Positions 36,055-44,753 of a stretch of 64,000 nucleotides of DNA are shown here, in pieces. A model generated the notes under the pieces. It was not told the origin of the DNA and did not search any database. It saw only the letters and a program-made list of their open reading frames with translations. Position 1 is the first letter of the stretch; the number at the start of each line of letters is the position of its first letter. Source of the DNA: Prosthecobacter sp. SYSU 5D2 (lineage in GTDB: Bacteria > Verrucomicrobiota > Verrucomicrobiia > Verrucomicrobiales > Verrucomicrobiaceae); contig NZ_JBBYXL010000007.1 of NCBI RefSeq assembly GCF_039655865.1, forward strand, positions 1-64,000, read 5' to 3'. A program made the position numbers and the translations under genes.

Positions 36055-37617
36055 TCAGAAATTCCACTGAAGCTGCAGGCCCAGTCGGTCCGCATTGTTC
36101 ACTTCATCATACGGGGCCACCGCCGTATTCGTGCGGGCAAAGGTATGCGTATACATCAGCACCAGCTCCAGCTCTGGCACGGGTGACCATTCCAGGCCGA
36201 TATCCAGCTCCGAGACATTGTCGCAGGGAGAGTTTGTGCCAAATTTACGCCCGCCCTCATAGTGGTTATAGCGTACAAAAGGCAGCCAGTTGCTCTTTCC
36301 GTCCTGGATACGATAGCTGGCCTGCACATACCCGCCCTGCAGGGGGGCCGTCTCAATGGATTTCATATCATTCGTGAGCTGCGGCCCCTGTCCCCAGGCC
36401 CATTCGGCCTCGATCCCGAAAGGTTGCGGATAAAGCACATAGGTCAGTGCCGCCCGCTGGTCCGTGTTCCCCCGCGCGGGTGAAGATGGCGTGCCAGATC
36501 CAGGAATATTGGAGACGCGGGAGACAAAACTGCCGGTATAACCCTGCACGCCAAATTCCATGATCTGTCCGTTTTTGAACTCCACCGGATAAGAGAACCG
36601 CGCCACATAATGCGGCTGGCCGTTAAGGTCGCTCCGGTTCAGGCCCTGGCCGGAATACGCACCAATGCCGAACACCCCATAATCGCCGGAGCCTTTGAGC
36701 CCCTCTTTGACCAGTCTGCTGAAGAGCTTACGCTTCTCCTTCGGTGCCCAATAGAAGTAAGCCCCGATGTCACGCTCCCCTTCCACCGCCGAATTCAGCG
36801 CATCCGGACGCTCCAGGGCTGCACGGTTCTGGCTGGACTGAAGGTTGACGAAGCCAAAGGGAACCTTCGACTGGCCCACCCGGAAGCGGAATTCCTTGTC
36901 CGTATCCAGGGCGATATCCGCATAAAGGTCGCGCATTTGCAGCACATAATCTCCACTGCCATTGGAAGCATTGTAATCCGACTGCGCATAAAGGTAAACG
37001 TGATCGGACACATCTCCGCTGAGAATCAGACGTCCCCGGCGGATCATGAAGGACTCCGTATCACTCACGGAGCGGTCATTCGGGACGTTTAATCCATCGG
37101 AATTTTCTCCATATAGAGCATGGTACCGCAACTGCACGTATCCGCGGAAGCTCAGATTCTCATACCATTTATCCTCCAGCATCCTGTCCATCAGCTCCTT
37201 CGGGGTTTCAGCAGACAGTTTGTCCAGCTCAGCCAGGGACTGGCGGCTTTCGGCGATCTGGGCATCCAGCGCTTTCATTTCCGCCTCGGTTTCGGAAATC
37301 CGGCGGTCCATGGCATCCAGCCTTTCCATCGAAGGCTGCTCCACGGGAGCAACCGCTGCCACAGCGGGAGGAGTGGAGGCGGCTTTGGCCTCGTCTGCCT
37401 GCGCAACGATGACTAACTGGTCATATTCCTCCTGAGAGATGGAGCCTTTGGCCTTCAGAATCTCAAACAACTTAAGCAAGGCAGCATTGTCAGCCATTAC
37501 CCGGGGGGGCAACGCAAGGGTGCCGAGAGTGCAGACGACAGTCAAAGCCCGGAGGCTTTGTGACAACTTAGACAGAACGGTGGTGGGCATGCGGTTTCGC
37601 AGTGACATGACTGTCAC
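36055..37617 (-). CDS. Outer-membrane porin, OprO/OprP type
   Basis: 520 residues. A signal peptide (LRALTVVCTLGTLALPPRVM) is followed by a coiled-coil segment (about 90-135, MERLDAMDRRISETEAEMKA) and a beta barrel starting WYENLSFRGYVQLRYHALYG, with ADIALDTDKEFRFRVGQSKV-PFG characteristic of the phosphate-selective porin O/P family, ending in NADRLGLQLQWNF with the C-terminal Phe needed for outer-membrane insertion. It likely forms a trimeric anion channel. The gene's 5' side faces a cluster of palindromic sites shared with the aldo/keto reductase gene. Confidence 0.88.
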   Translation of the reverse strand: MTVMSLRNRMPTTVLSKLSQSLRALTVVCTLGTLALPPRVMADNAALLKLFEILKAKGSISQEEYDQLVIVAQADEAKAASTPPAVAAVAPVEQPSMERLDAMDRRISETEAEMKALDAQIAESRQSLAELDKLSAETPKELMDRMLEDKWYENLSFRGYVQLRYHALYGENSDGLNVPNDRSVSDTESFMIRRGRLILSGDVSDHVYLYAQSDYNASNGSGDYVLQMRDLYADIALDTDKEFRFRVGQSKVPFGFVNLQSSQNRAALERPDALNSAVEGERDIGAYFYWAPKEKRKLFSRLVKEGLKGSGDYGVFGIGAYSGQGLNRSDLNGQPHYVARFSYPVEFKNGQIMEFGVQGYTGSFVSRVSNIPGSGTPSSPARGNTDQRAALTYVLYPQPFGIEAEWAWGQGPQLTNDMKSIETAPLQGGYVQASYRIQDGKSNWLPFVRYNHYEGGRKFGTNSPCDNVSELDIGLEWSPVPELELVLMYTHTFARTNTAVAPYDEVNNADRLGLQLQWNF

Positions 37618-37732
37618 ATGGAAAGATTTTGCCCGAATGCGTACCGATGCTCTGTGACATGTTCGTCACATTTGCCGTCAAAAACGCCTGTTTTGTGACA
37701 AAGCACCGTCACAAAGCCCGAAAAACGTCACA
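37602..37732. promoter_or_regulatory. Cluster of TGTGAC/GTCACA palindromes in divergent promoter region
   Basis: Three inverted repeats with the same arm: GTGAC-N6-GTCAC at 37602-37617 (covering the porin start), TGTGAC-N6-GTCACA at 37653-37670, and TTTGTGAC-N8-GTCACAAA at 37692-37715 with perfect 8-bp arms, plus a half site CGTCACA near 37726. They resemble Crp/Fnr-class operators (TGTGA...TCACA), but the spacing between TGTGA and TCACA is eight or more bases instead of six. Their repetition between two divergent genes argues for a dedicated regulator. Confidence 0.6.
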
Positions 37733-37770
37733 CAAGTTGATCCGCCGCAACTTTTCCCTAGCATGACCGC

Positions 37771-38811
37771 ATGGAACGCAAACGACTTGGAAAAAGCGGC
37801 ATTGTGGTGACAGACATCTGCATGGGGACCATGACCTTTGGTCTCCAGGCGGACGAGGCCACCTCATTCGCCGTCATGGACCGGGCTTATGAGGCGGGAA
37901 TTGACTTCTTCGACGCGGCGGAAATGTACCCCGTCCCACCCAGCGCAGAGCGTTTTGGCATCACCGAACAGATCGTCGGCCGGTGGCTGAAAACGAAAAA
38001 CCGTGGCGAGGTCATCCTCGCCACCAAGATCACCGGGCCCGGCCACGGCTGGTTCCGCCCGCCAATACGCGGCGGTTTTACGGCATTGGACCGCCGGCAG
38101 ATCTTCCAGGCCTGCGAGGACAGCCTGCGCCGCCTGCAGACCGACTACATTGACCTCTACCAGACCCACTGGCCCGACCATGGCATGCGCCAGGAGGACA
38201 CCCTGGAAGCCCTCACTGACCTGGTAAAACAGGGAAAAGTCCGCGCCATCGGCTGCAGCAATGAAACCAGCTGGGGCCTCATGAAAAACCTCTGGGCCTC
38301 CGAAAAGCACCACCTGGCCCGCTTTGACACCGTCCAGAACAACTTCTCCCTCATCAACCGCCGCTGCCAGAACGAGCTGGCCCAGGTCTGCCGGATGGAA
38401 GGCGTCAGCCTCCTGCCCTATTCCCCCCTCGGCGGAGGCGTGCTGACCGGCAAATACAATGGCGGCGCCCTCCCGCCCGGAGCACGTTTTAGCGAATACC
38501 TCGTCAATGGGGGTGAGCGCCAGCAGCGAATGGCCCGGCGTTTTGTCAATGACCGCAGCCTGGCCACCACCGCCCGGCTGATGGAAATCGCCGCCGATAT
38601 CGGCACAAGCGTGACCGCCCTCTCGGTAGCCTGGAGCCGTCAGCATGACTTCGTTGCTTCCACCATCATTGGCGCCACCACCGTGGACCAGCTCAATGAA
38701 AGCCTGCAGGCAGCGGAACTGATCCTCGATGCGGAAACCCTTCGCCGCATTGACGAAGTTGAGGTCGAAATTCCCAATCCCATGACTGAAGACGGCCTCA
38801 GGCGGCTCTAA
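37771..38811 (+). CDS. Aldo/keto reductase
   Basis: 346 residues with the (beta/alpha)8 fold of NADPH-dependent aldo/keto reductases. Begins MERKRLGKSGIVVTDICMGT; catalytic residues appear as Asp in GIDFFDAAEMYP, Tyr in the same motif, Lys in VILATKITGPG and His in DLYQTHWPD. The C-terminal part has NNFSLINRRCQ and LPYSPLGGGVLTGKY. Similar to E. coli Tas-like members. Substrate unknown. Shares its upstream region with the porin gene. Confidence 0.92.
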   Translation: MERKRLGKSGIVVTDICMGTMTFGLQADEATSFAVMDRAYEAGIDFFDAAEMYPVPPSAERFGITEQIVGRWLKTKNRGEVILATKITGPGHGWFRPPIRGGFTALDRRQIFQACEDSLRRLQTDYIDLYQTHWPDHGMRQEDTLEALTDLVKQGKVRAIGCSNETSWGLMKNLWASEKHHLARFDTVQNNFSLINRRCQNELAQVCRMEGVSLLPYSPLGGGVLTGKYNGGALPPGARFSEYLVNGGERQQRMARRFVNDRSLATTARLMEIAADIGTSVTALSVAWSRQHDFVASTIIGATTVDQLNESLQAAELILDAETLRRIDEVEVEIPNPMTEDGLRRL

Positions 38812-38834
38812 ACCCCTGCGAAAAAACGCCCCGC

Positions 38835-39419
38835 ATGAAAAAAAAGCTCCTCTTCACCGCCTTCGCGTTGGGGATTGTGCTGGGAACTGCGGCCCTATGG
38901 TGGCATTGGCGTAGCGTTCAAGAAGCCAGCACCCGGGCGATCGTCGAAGCCGGCATGCAGCGTCAGCAGCAAGCCGCAGAAGGAAGTTCCCATCTTCCTG
39001 GCGATGACATCCTGAAAAATTATGCCCTCCCAGCCACCCGGCCCCAGGAGGACCTGGAAGCCCTGGCCCATACCTTTTCCAATCTTTTCCTCCTGGTTAA
39101 AGGCGATGCCCCTTTCCACATGGGAGCCAATGAGGAATTTGCCGCCGCTTTGCGTGGCAAGAACCGTGCAAAATTGCGTTTCCTTTCGGATGGTCACCGA
39201 GCGTTGAATGCCCGGTCACAGCTTGTTGACCGATGGGGCACACCTCTTCACTTCCATGTCGTTGCCCATGACCGGGTGGACATCCGCAGTGCCGGGCCTG
39301 ACCGCCAGATGTGGACGGAGGATGATCTCCACCGCCAACATGATGGCACCTTTTTGAAGGGCAAATCGTTGAATCCGCCAAGTCTTCTCAAAGAACCGGC
39401 ACCTGGCCGGCGGCGTTAA
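38835..39419 (+). CDS. Membrane-anchored protein with GspG-like C-terminal segment
   Basis: 194 residues. One N-terminal helix (LLFTAFALGIVLGTAALWWH) anchors it. The C-terminal part SQLVDRWGTPLHFHVVAHDR-VDIRSAGPDRQMWTEDD resembles the end of type II secretion pseudopilin GspG, where 'DPWG...Y...SxGxDG...DD' forms the calcium-binding loop. No type IV pilin cleavage motif is visible, and no secretion genes are near, so a role as a pseudopilin is unproven. It follows the reductase by 23 bp. Confidence 0.6.
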   Translation: MKKKLLFTAFALGIVLGTAALWWHWRSVQEASTRAIVEAGMQRQQQAAEGSSHLPGDDILKNYALPATRPQEDLEALAHTFSNLFLLVKGDAPFHMGANEEFAAALRGKNRAKLRFLSDGHRALNARSQLVDRWGTPLHFHVVAHDRVDIRSAGPDRQMWTEDDLHRQHDGTFLKGKSLNPPSLLKEPAPGRRR

Positions 39420-39497
39420 TGACATGTGACTCCCCATGCTGCCACCTCACAAACGGCTTGCAGCCGGGCATGCAAACCCCTTTGATGCGGGCGACCC

Positions 39498-40379
39498 ATG
39501 CAAGACCTTGCTTTTACCCTGCCAGACCTCAGCGGCATCCTGGAAAGTGTGAAGAGCACTTTCTCTGGGAGCAGCATGACGGCGGGAGGTCTGGCCCTGG
39601 TCGCCTTCCTGGCTGGCCTTGCTTTTGCACGCGGCATCGTCTCCCAAATTCTCACCATGCTCAGCCTCGGGCTGTCCGTCATGGCCGGGCTCTACATCTT
39701 CCGCCATCGTGCCGAAGTCTTCGGGGCCTATGGGGCCAACATGAGTACGGACACCCTGCTCATCATGTCCGGGGCTGCGGCACTCCTGACCTTTTTCCTC
39801 GCCCGTGCCCTGATCAACATCATCGCCGGCTTTGGTTTGCTCACCTTTCTGGCCAGCATCACCGGCTGGAAGGCGGGGCTTCTCAGCCTGCTGCCCTCGG
39901 GCGTTCTCGTCTGGCTCAGCACGATGGTGCTGCGCCTGGTCGGAAGTGTTTACGGTCTGGAAAACGCCTCCATCCAGCAGTCTGGCAAAGGTGAAAAGAG
40001 CGACTTTGGTGCCTGGGTACAACAGCTCGCCCAAAAGGTGGACCACACCTCCTTCGGCCGTTTTGCCGAAAAGATGGATCCCTATGACTTCCGCGCAACT
40101 GCCAATCTGGCCCGCCTCCTCATCCTCTGGCCGGATGGCCGTGTCTGGCAGCAGATCGCCGCCAAAGGCCCGAATACAGCCCAGGCGCTAAATCATCCGG
40201 AAATTGCCGCCCTGGGTCGCGATGAAAAAGTCCGGCAGGCCATTTCCCGCCAGGACTTTGCCGGCCTCATGCAGCTTCCCCAGGTCGTCAGTGCCGCCAG
40301 CAACCCGGAGCTGGAGCCTTTTCTCAAGGGCCTGGCGCTGGAGCAGGCCATGGACAGCATCGTCTATCAGCGGCGTTGA
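39498..40379 (+). CDS. CvpA-like membrane protein
   Basis: 293 residues. Four hydrophobic helices in the first 160 residues (GGLALVAFLAGLAFARGIVS, ILTMLSLGLSVMAGLYIF, TLLIMSGAAALLTFFLARAL, AGLLSLLPSGVLVWLSTMVL) recall CvpA-family proteins. The soluble C-terminus holds repeated short helices of the type ALNHPEIAALGRDEKVRQAI and LMQLPQVVSAASNPELEPFL, often seen behind CvpA domains. The function is unknown; E. coli CvpA affects envelope stress. Confidence 0.6.
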   Translation: MQDLAFTLPDLSGILESVKSTFSGSSMTAGGLALVAFLAGLAFARGIVSQILTMLSLGLSVMAGLYIFRHRAEVFGAYGANMSTDTLLIMSGAAALLTFFLARALINIIAGFGLLTFLASITGWKAGLLSLLPSGVLVWLSTMVLRLVGSVYGLENASIQQSGKGEKSDFGAWVQQLAQKVDHTSFGRFAEKMDPYDFRATANLARLLILWPDGRVWQQIAAKGPNTAQALNHPEIAALGRDEKVRQAISRQDFAGLMQLPQVVSAASNPELEPFLKGLALEQAMDSIVYQRR

Positions 40380-40411
40380 TGTGATTCAGTGATCATTGCT
40401 TCCACCTGGAG

Positions 40412-42619
40412 TCATTTACCCTTCTTGGCTCCCCTCTTTGGCTTGCCATACATCACCTTCTTTGGTTTCGGCAGCACGCCGCCATCGTCGGTGCTCAAGC
40501 CAGCCTGTTTTTTCAATTCGCGAATCTGGTCGCGCAGAAGCGCGGCTCGCTCAAACTCGAGCTTCGTCGCCGCCTCAGCCATTTCGCCTTCCAGTTCTCG
40601 AATGACTTCGGTGACCGCATAGTCCGCGCCACCGCCTTCGCGCAGGACATTTTCTTCCATCTCCTTGGCCTTGCCCAGGGTCTGCAAGGACTCCTGCACG
40701 GCCCGCTTCACCGTCTGCGGAGTGATGCCAAATTTTTCGTTATGGTCCGTCTGCACTTGGCGGCGATAAGTGCTGATGCTGAGCAGCGCGCGAATGCTCT
40801 GCGTCTCGATATCCGCAAAAAGCACCACCTCCCCGCCGACATGTCGTGCCGCTCGTCCGGCTGTCTGAATAAGCGAAGTCTCACTGCGCAGGAAGCCTTC
40901 TTTGTCTGCATCCAGGATGCATACCAGGCTGACTTCTGGCAGGTCCAGCCCCTCACGCAGGAGGTTGATGCCCACCAGCACATCGCAGTCACCTTTGCGC
41001 AGGCTGCGCAGGATCTCCACGCGCTCGATCGCATCAATGTCGCTGTGCAAGTAGCGGACCTTCATGTCCAGGTTGCGCAGGTAATCCGTCAGATCTTCCG
41101 CTGTGCGTTTGGTCAGGGTGGTGACCAGCACGCGCTCCCCTTTTTCAATGCGCTGGCGGCACAGCTCGATGGTTTCATCAATCTGGCCCTTTAGCGGCTT
41201 GATGGTGATGATAGGATCCAGCAAACCGGTGGGCCGGATGATCTGCTCCACCACCAGCGGTTTGCCCTTCGTCACCACATCGAACTTTTCCACCGGCTGG
41301 GCATTGCCGCTGACCCGCACGGCCACGCCCGGCAGCGCTGCGGGCACCCCTTCCTCCTGGCCGATGCGCTCGCGCTTGTGCGGGATGTAGGTTTCATTTC
41401 CCACCACGCTGTTTTCAATTTCAAAACGCGCGGGCGTGGCGCTCACATAAACAAGCTGGCCCACCGCATCCATGAACTCTGGGAACTTCAGCGGCCGGTT
41501 GTCCAAGGCACTCGGCAGACGGAAGCCATGCTCCACCAGTGTCGTCTTGCGCGAGCGATCCCCCTCATACATGCCGCCGATCTGCGGAATGGTGGCGTGG
41601 CTTTCATCCACCAGGCACAGGAAGTCATCCGGGAAGAAATCCAGCAGCGTGCCCGGCGTGGCCCCCGGCACGCGGCCTGTGAGATGGCGGCTGTAGTTTT
41701 CGATGCCCTGGCAGAAGCCCATTTCCTGCATCATCTCGATGTCATGCTCCGTGCGCATCTTCAGCCGCTGGGCTTCGAGAAGTTTGCCCTCCTTTTCAAA
41801 GGCCGCCACACAGCCCTCCATCTCCTCGCGGATCTTCACCACGGCCTTCCTCAGCTTGTCACCCGGCGTAACAAACTGTTTCGCAGGGAAAATGGTGTAG
41901 CTGTTCATCTTCAGCGTCACCGTGCCAGTCAGTACGTCCACCGCACTGATGCGCTCAATCTCATCGCCAAAAAACTCAATGCGAATGGCCTCGCTGTCCA
42001 GGTAGGCCGGGATGACCTCCACCACATCACCCCGGGCGCGGAAGCTGCCGCGCTTGAGCTGGATGTCATTGCGCTCATACAGCATGTCCACCAGCTTCGT
42101 GAGGAAGGTCTCTCGCGTCATCTGCTGGCCTACATGAATGGGCACCATCATGCCTTCATAATCCTCAGGCGATCCCAAACCGTATATGCAGGATACGCTG
42201 GCGATCACCACGACGTCCTTGCGGGTGATCAGCGCGCCCATGGTCGAAAGCCGCAGGCGCTCGATCTCGTCATTGATGCTGCTGTCTTTCTCAATGTACG
42301 TGTCCGTGCGCGGGATGTAGGCCTCCGGCTGGTAATAATCGAAGTAGCTCACAAAATACTCCACCGCATTGTTCGGGAAGAAGTTCTTAAACTCCGAATA
42401 GAGCTGCGCCGCCAGCGTCTTGTTGTGCGAGAAAACCAGCGCCGGCTTTCCCACCTCGGCAATGATGTTGGCCATCGTGTAGGTCTTTCCCGATCCCGTC
42501 ACACCTAACAAAGTTTGATGCCGGTTACCGGCACGTACCGATTTTACCAGCTTGGCAATCGCCTGGGCCTGGTCGCCTTTCGGCTCGTATTCGCGGTTGA
42601 GTTGGAAGGGGGAGGACAT
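40412..42619 (-). CDS. uvrB: Excinuclease ABC subunit B
   Basis: 735 residues from the ATG at 42619 (MSSPFQLNREYEPKGDQAQA). UvrB verifies DNA damage handed over by UvrA and recruits UvrC. Motifs: Walker A GVTGSGKT, the damage-probing beta-hairpin YYQPEAYIPRTDTYIEKDSS, DESHATIPQIGGMYEGDRSR, and helicase C-terminal RAARHVGGEVVLFAD. The C-terminal UVR motif (ELEGEMAEAATKLEFERAAL-LRDQI) is followed by a basic tail. Upstream extension to 42766 runs through hicA and was rejected. Starts 2 bp after the hicA stop, so it is likely transcribed together with the toxin-antitoxin pair. Confidence 0.97.
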   Translation of the reverse strand: MSSPFQLNREYEPKGDQAQAIAKLVKSVRAGNRHQTLLGVTGSGKTYTMANIIAEVGKPALVFSHNKTLAAQLYSEFKNFFPNNAVEYFVSYFDYYQPEAYIPRTDTYIEKDSSINDEIERLRLSTMGALITRKDVVVIASVSCIYGLGSPEDYEGMMVPIHVGQQMTRETFLTKLVDMLYERNDIQLKRGSFRARGDVVEVIPAYLDSEAIRIEFFGDEIERISAVDVLTGTVTLKMNSYTIFPAKQFVTPGDKLRKAVVKIREEMEGCVAAFEKEGKLLEAQRLKMRTEHDIEMMQEMGFCQGIENYSRHLTGRVPGATPGTLLDFFPDDFLCLVDESHATIPQIGGMYEGDRSRKTTLVEHGFRLPSALDNRPLKFPEFMDAVGQLVYVSATPARFEIENSVVGNETYIPHKRERIGQEEGVPAALPGVAVRVSGNAQPVEKFDVVTKGKPLVVEQIIRPTGLLDPIITIKPLKGQIDETIELCRQRIEKGERVLVTTLTKRTAEDLTDYLRNLDMKVRYLHSDIDAIERVEILRSLRKGDCDVLVGINLLREGLDLPEVSLVCILDADKEGFLRSETSLIQTAGRAARHVGGEVVLFADIETQSIRALLSISTYRRQVQTDHNEKFGITPQTVKRAVQESLQTLGKAKEMEENVLREGGGADYAVTEVIRELEGEMAEAATKLEFERAALLRDQIRELKKQAGLSTDDGGVLPKPKKVMYGKPKRGAKKGK

Positions 42620-42621
42620 GA

Positions 42622-42807
42622 TCAAGGCTGGGGGATCTCCAACTGCTTGCAAATGGCTCGTGCCGTATTCTCTTTCACTTCCCGATGACGGGGTACGCTG
42701 GTCAGTTTTCGGTTGGCCGGGTTGAACCAGATGGAATGGTTTCCTCCTTGCCGGTAGAGAATGCATCCATGCTGGCGCAAATGCTTTTCGAGATCACTCA
42801 GCTTCAT
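42622..42807 (-). CDS. hicA: HicA-type mRNA interferase toxin
   Basis: 61 residues: MKLSDLEKHLRQHGCILYRQ-GGNHSIWFNP, ending VKENTARAICKQLEIPQ. The dsRBD-like HicA fold, with catalytic His in GGNHSIW, is intact; the toxin cleaves mRNA. Its start overlaps the hicB stop by 4 bp (ATGA type), and its stop lies 2 bp before uvrB. The order antitoxin-toxin is one of the known arrangements. Confidence 0.9.
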   Translation of the reverse strand: MKLSDLEKHLRQHGCILYRQGGNHSIWFNPANRKLTSVPRHREVKENTARAICKQLEIPQP

Positions 42808-43022
42808 GCAGTCGCCAGTTGGAAACTGCGCTTCACACTTAAAGGACTGCGAGACTGCTCAGCCAGCTCCCGCTGGCAATCGAGCACGAGTTGCAATGCT
42901 TCCCTGAGGTTTGCCTCGGCCTCCTCCAAAGTTTCACCTTCAGAGATCGCAGCAGGAATCTCCTCCACATAACAAGAGTACCCACCCTCGCTTGAGGGTT
43001 CATAAACAGCGGTAAAATTCAT
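42804..43022 (-). CDS. hicB: HicB-type antitoxin
   Basis: 72 residues: MNFTAVYEPSSEGGYSCYVE-EIPAAISEGETLEEAEANL, the classical partial RNase H-like HicB domain that binds and neutralises HicA. The C-terminus ends LSVKRSFQLATA, without a recognisable HTH or RHH DNA-binding domain, so operon autorepression may be weak or indirect. First gene of hicB-hicA-uvrB. Confidence 0.9.
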   Translation of the reverse strand: MNFTAVYEPSSEGGYSCYVEEIPAAISEGETLEEAEANLREALQLVLDCQRELAEQSRSPLSVKRSFQLATA

Positions 43023-43096
43023 GGAAAAAGATTAAAACAGGACAAGGGAATCATCAAGTGGCGGTATGCCGGTTGCCGGCTTTACAAAATACGTTG

Positions 43097-43320
43097 TCAC
43101 TGGACAGATTGACGCCCGATCAGACGGCTTTTCAGTTCCTCCCAAAGAATGCAACTTTTTGGAAATGCCCCTGTATTCATCCAGGCGTTGTTTGACCACG
43201 GACGCCAGAGCCGATTTTACCTGCGACATCCAACATGACTTCCATGCACAATTCCTCGGCCAACCGAAGCTTGTCTTCCACTGAGAGACCGAGGAGTGCG
43301 GGATGGAGTCCGAGAACCAT
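43097..43320 (-). pseudogene. Frameshifted addiction-module antitoxin (TIGR02574-like)
   Basis: Minus-strand reading from the ATG at 43320 gives LSVEDKLRLAEELCMEVMLD, the usual start of the 'addiction module component' family (consensus L-S-x-E-E-R-L-x-L-A-E-E-L-W). The frame then shifts: the next family segment, VVKQRLDEYR, is in a second frame, and the closing segment ILWEELKSRLIGR (consensus S-W-x-E-V-K-x-R-L) in a third, ending at a TGA at 43097. All three parts are in the right order and spacing, so this is an antitoxin gene broken by at least two frameshifts. No intact partner toxin remains. It lies 74 bp before hicB. Confidence 0.7.
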
Positions 43321-43431
43321 GATTACATTATAAATCAAAGCCCGCGCTTGGACAAGGCGCGTTCGAAGAGAGACCTCCCAGCGCGACCGAGCTAATATTC
43401 ACCAGGAGGGGGACGTTTTAACTCACCAACC

Positions 43432-44703
43432 ATGCACCGACTCCTCCAACTCACCTTGGCCGCACTGTCTCTGCTGTCGGCCAGCGCCGCCGACTGGCCG
43501 CGCTTTCGCGGACCCAATGGCGATGGCAGCACGGCAGAGACTGGCCTGCCGCTGAAGTGGGATGCCGGAGACATCGCCTGGAAGACGGAACTGCCCGGCC
43601 CGGGATCCTCCAGCCCCATCATCGTCGGCGGGGTGATGTACCTCACCTGCTACAGCGGCTACGGCAGCGACGTCAAAGAGCCTGGCGACATGACCCGCCT
43701 CCGACGCCACGCCCTGTGCCTGAACCGGGCGGATGGCAGCATCCTCTGGAACAAGGAAATCCAGGCCGACGGCCCCGATCAAGCCTACACTGGCGAGTAC
43801 ATCACCATGCATGGTTATGCCTCCAGCACTCCCGTCTCCGATGGCGTGAATGTTTACTTTTTCTTCGGCCCCGCCGGAGTCCATGCCTACACCCTGCGCG
43901 GCCAGGAACTGTGGCAGGCCAATGTCGGTGAAAAGGCGCACAAGTGGGGCAATGGAGCCTCCCCCCTTCTTTATAAAAACCTGCTCATCGTCAATGCCGC
44001 CCTGGAGGGTGACAATCTGGTGGCGCTGGACAAAACCAACGGCAAGGTCATCTGGTCCGTACGTGGCGGCCTCCCCGCCTCCTGGAACACCCCGGCCATC
44101 GCCACCATCGGCGGGCGGGATGAACTCATCGTCAACTCCAGCGGCAAGCTGCACGCCTTTGACCCTGCCACCGGCCAGGAACTCTGGACCTGCCGTGCCC
44201 TGCGCGGAGCCGAGCTTTGCCCCTCCGTCACCGTGCATGAGGGCGTGGCCTATGTCATCGGCCTGCCGGGCGCGGGCGGTGCCATGGCCGTGCGTGCCGG
44301 TGGCAGCGGCGATGTCTCCGATACCCATGTGCTGTGGGAGCTCAAGATCGGCTCCAATGTCTCCTCCCCGGTATATCATGAGGGCCACCTCTACTGGGCC
44401 AATGACTCTCGCGGGATCTTCCATTGCGTCCGTGCCGAGACTGGCGAGGAAGTCTTTGCCACGCCCCTCAGCCGGGAGCGGCGCAACCGCGTCTTCGCCT
44501 CCCCCATTTTGAGCGAGGGCAGATTTTATTACGTCAGCCGGGACCAAGGCACCTTTGTCGTCGCTGCCCGGCCGGAGTTTGAACTCCTCGCCCAGAGCCC
44601 GCCTCTGGACAGCAGCGTCGTCAATGCAACCCCCGCCGTCGCGGACGGCCAGTTTTATCTCCGCTCCGACCGGTTTGTTTATTGCATTGGCAAACGGCGC
44701 TGA
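43432..44703 (+). CDS. Secreted PQQ-like beta-propeller protein
   Basis: 423 residues. Signal peptide LLQLTLAALSLLSASAAD. Begins WPRFRGPNGDGSTAETGLPL, a hallmark of the many PQQ-repeat propellers in Verrucomicrobia and Planctomycetes, followed by repeated blades such as NGKVIWSVRGGLPASWNTPA, FDPATGQELWTCRALRG and TGEEVFATPLSRERRNRVFA. Fold as in BamB and quinoprotein dehydrogenases, but the catalytic PQQ residues are not evident. Probably a periplasmic scaffold or sugar-related enzyme. Confidence 0.82.
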   Translation: MHRLLQLTLAALSLLSASAADWPRFRGPNGDGSTAETGLPLKWDAGDIAWKTELPGPGSSSPIIVGGVMYLTCYSGYGSDVKEPGDMTRLRRHALCLNRADGSILWNKEIQADGPDQAYTGEYITMHGYASSTPVSDGVNVYFFFGPAGVHAYTLRGQELWQANVGEKAHKWGNGASPLLYKNLLIVNAALEGDNLVALDKTNGKVIWSVRGGLPASWNTPAIATIGGRDELIVNSSGKLHAFDPATGQELWTCRALRGAELCPSVTVHEGVAYVIGLPGAGGAMAVRAGGSGDVSDTHVLWELKIGSNVSSPVYHEGHLYWANDSRGIFHCVRAETGEEVFATPLSRERRNRVFASPILSEGRFYYVSRDQGTFVVAARPEFELLAQSPPLDSSVVNATPAVADGQFYLRSDRFVYCIGKRR

Positions 44704-44753
44704 AACCCGCGCCCTGTCTCCGCAGGTTTCCTTGACCTTCTTTCGTTTAAAAA

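Noticed and set aside
43032-43229. 65-codon minus-strand frame before hicB as a gene
   Set aside because: Only its VKQRLDEYR part matches a family, and the flanking family segments are in other frames, so it is part of a broken antitoxin.
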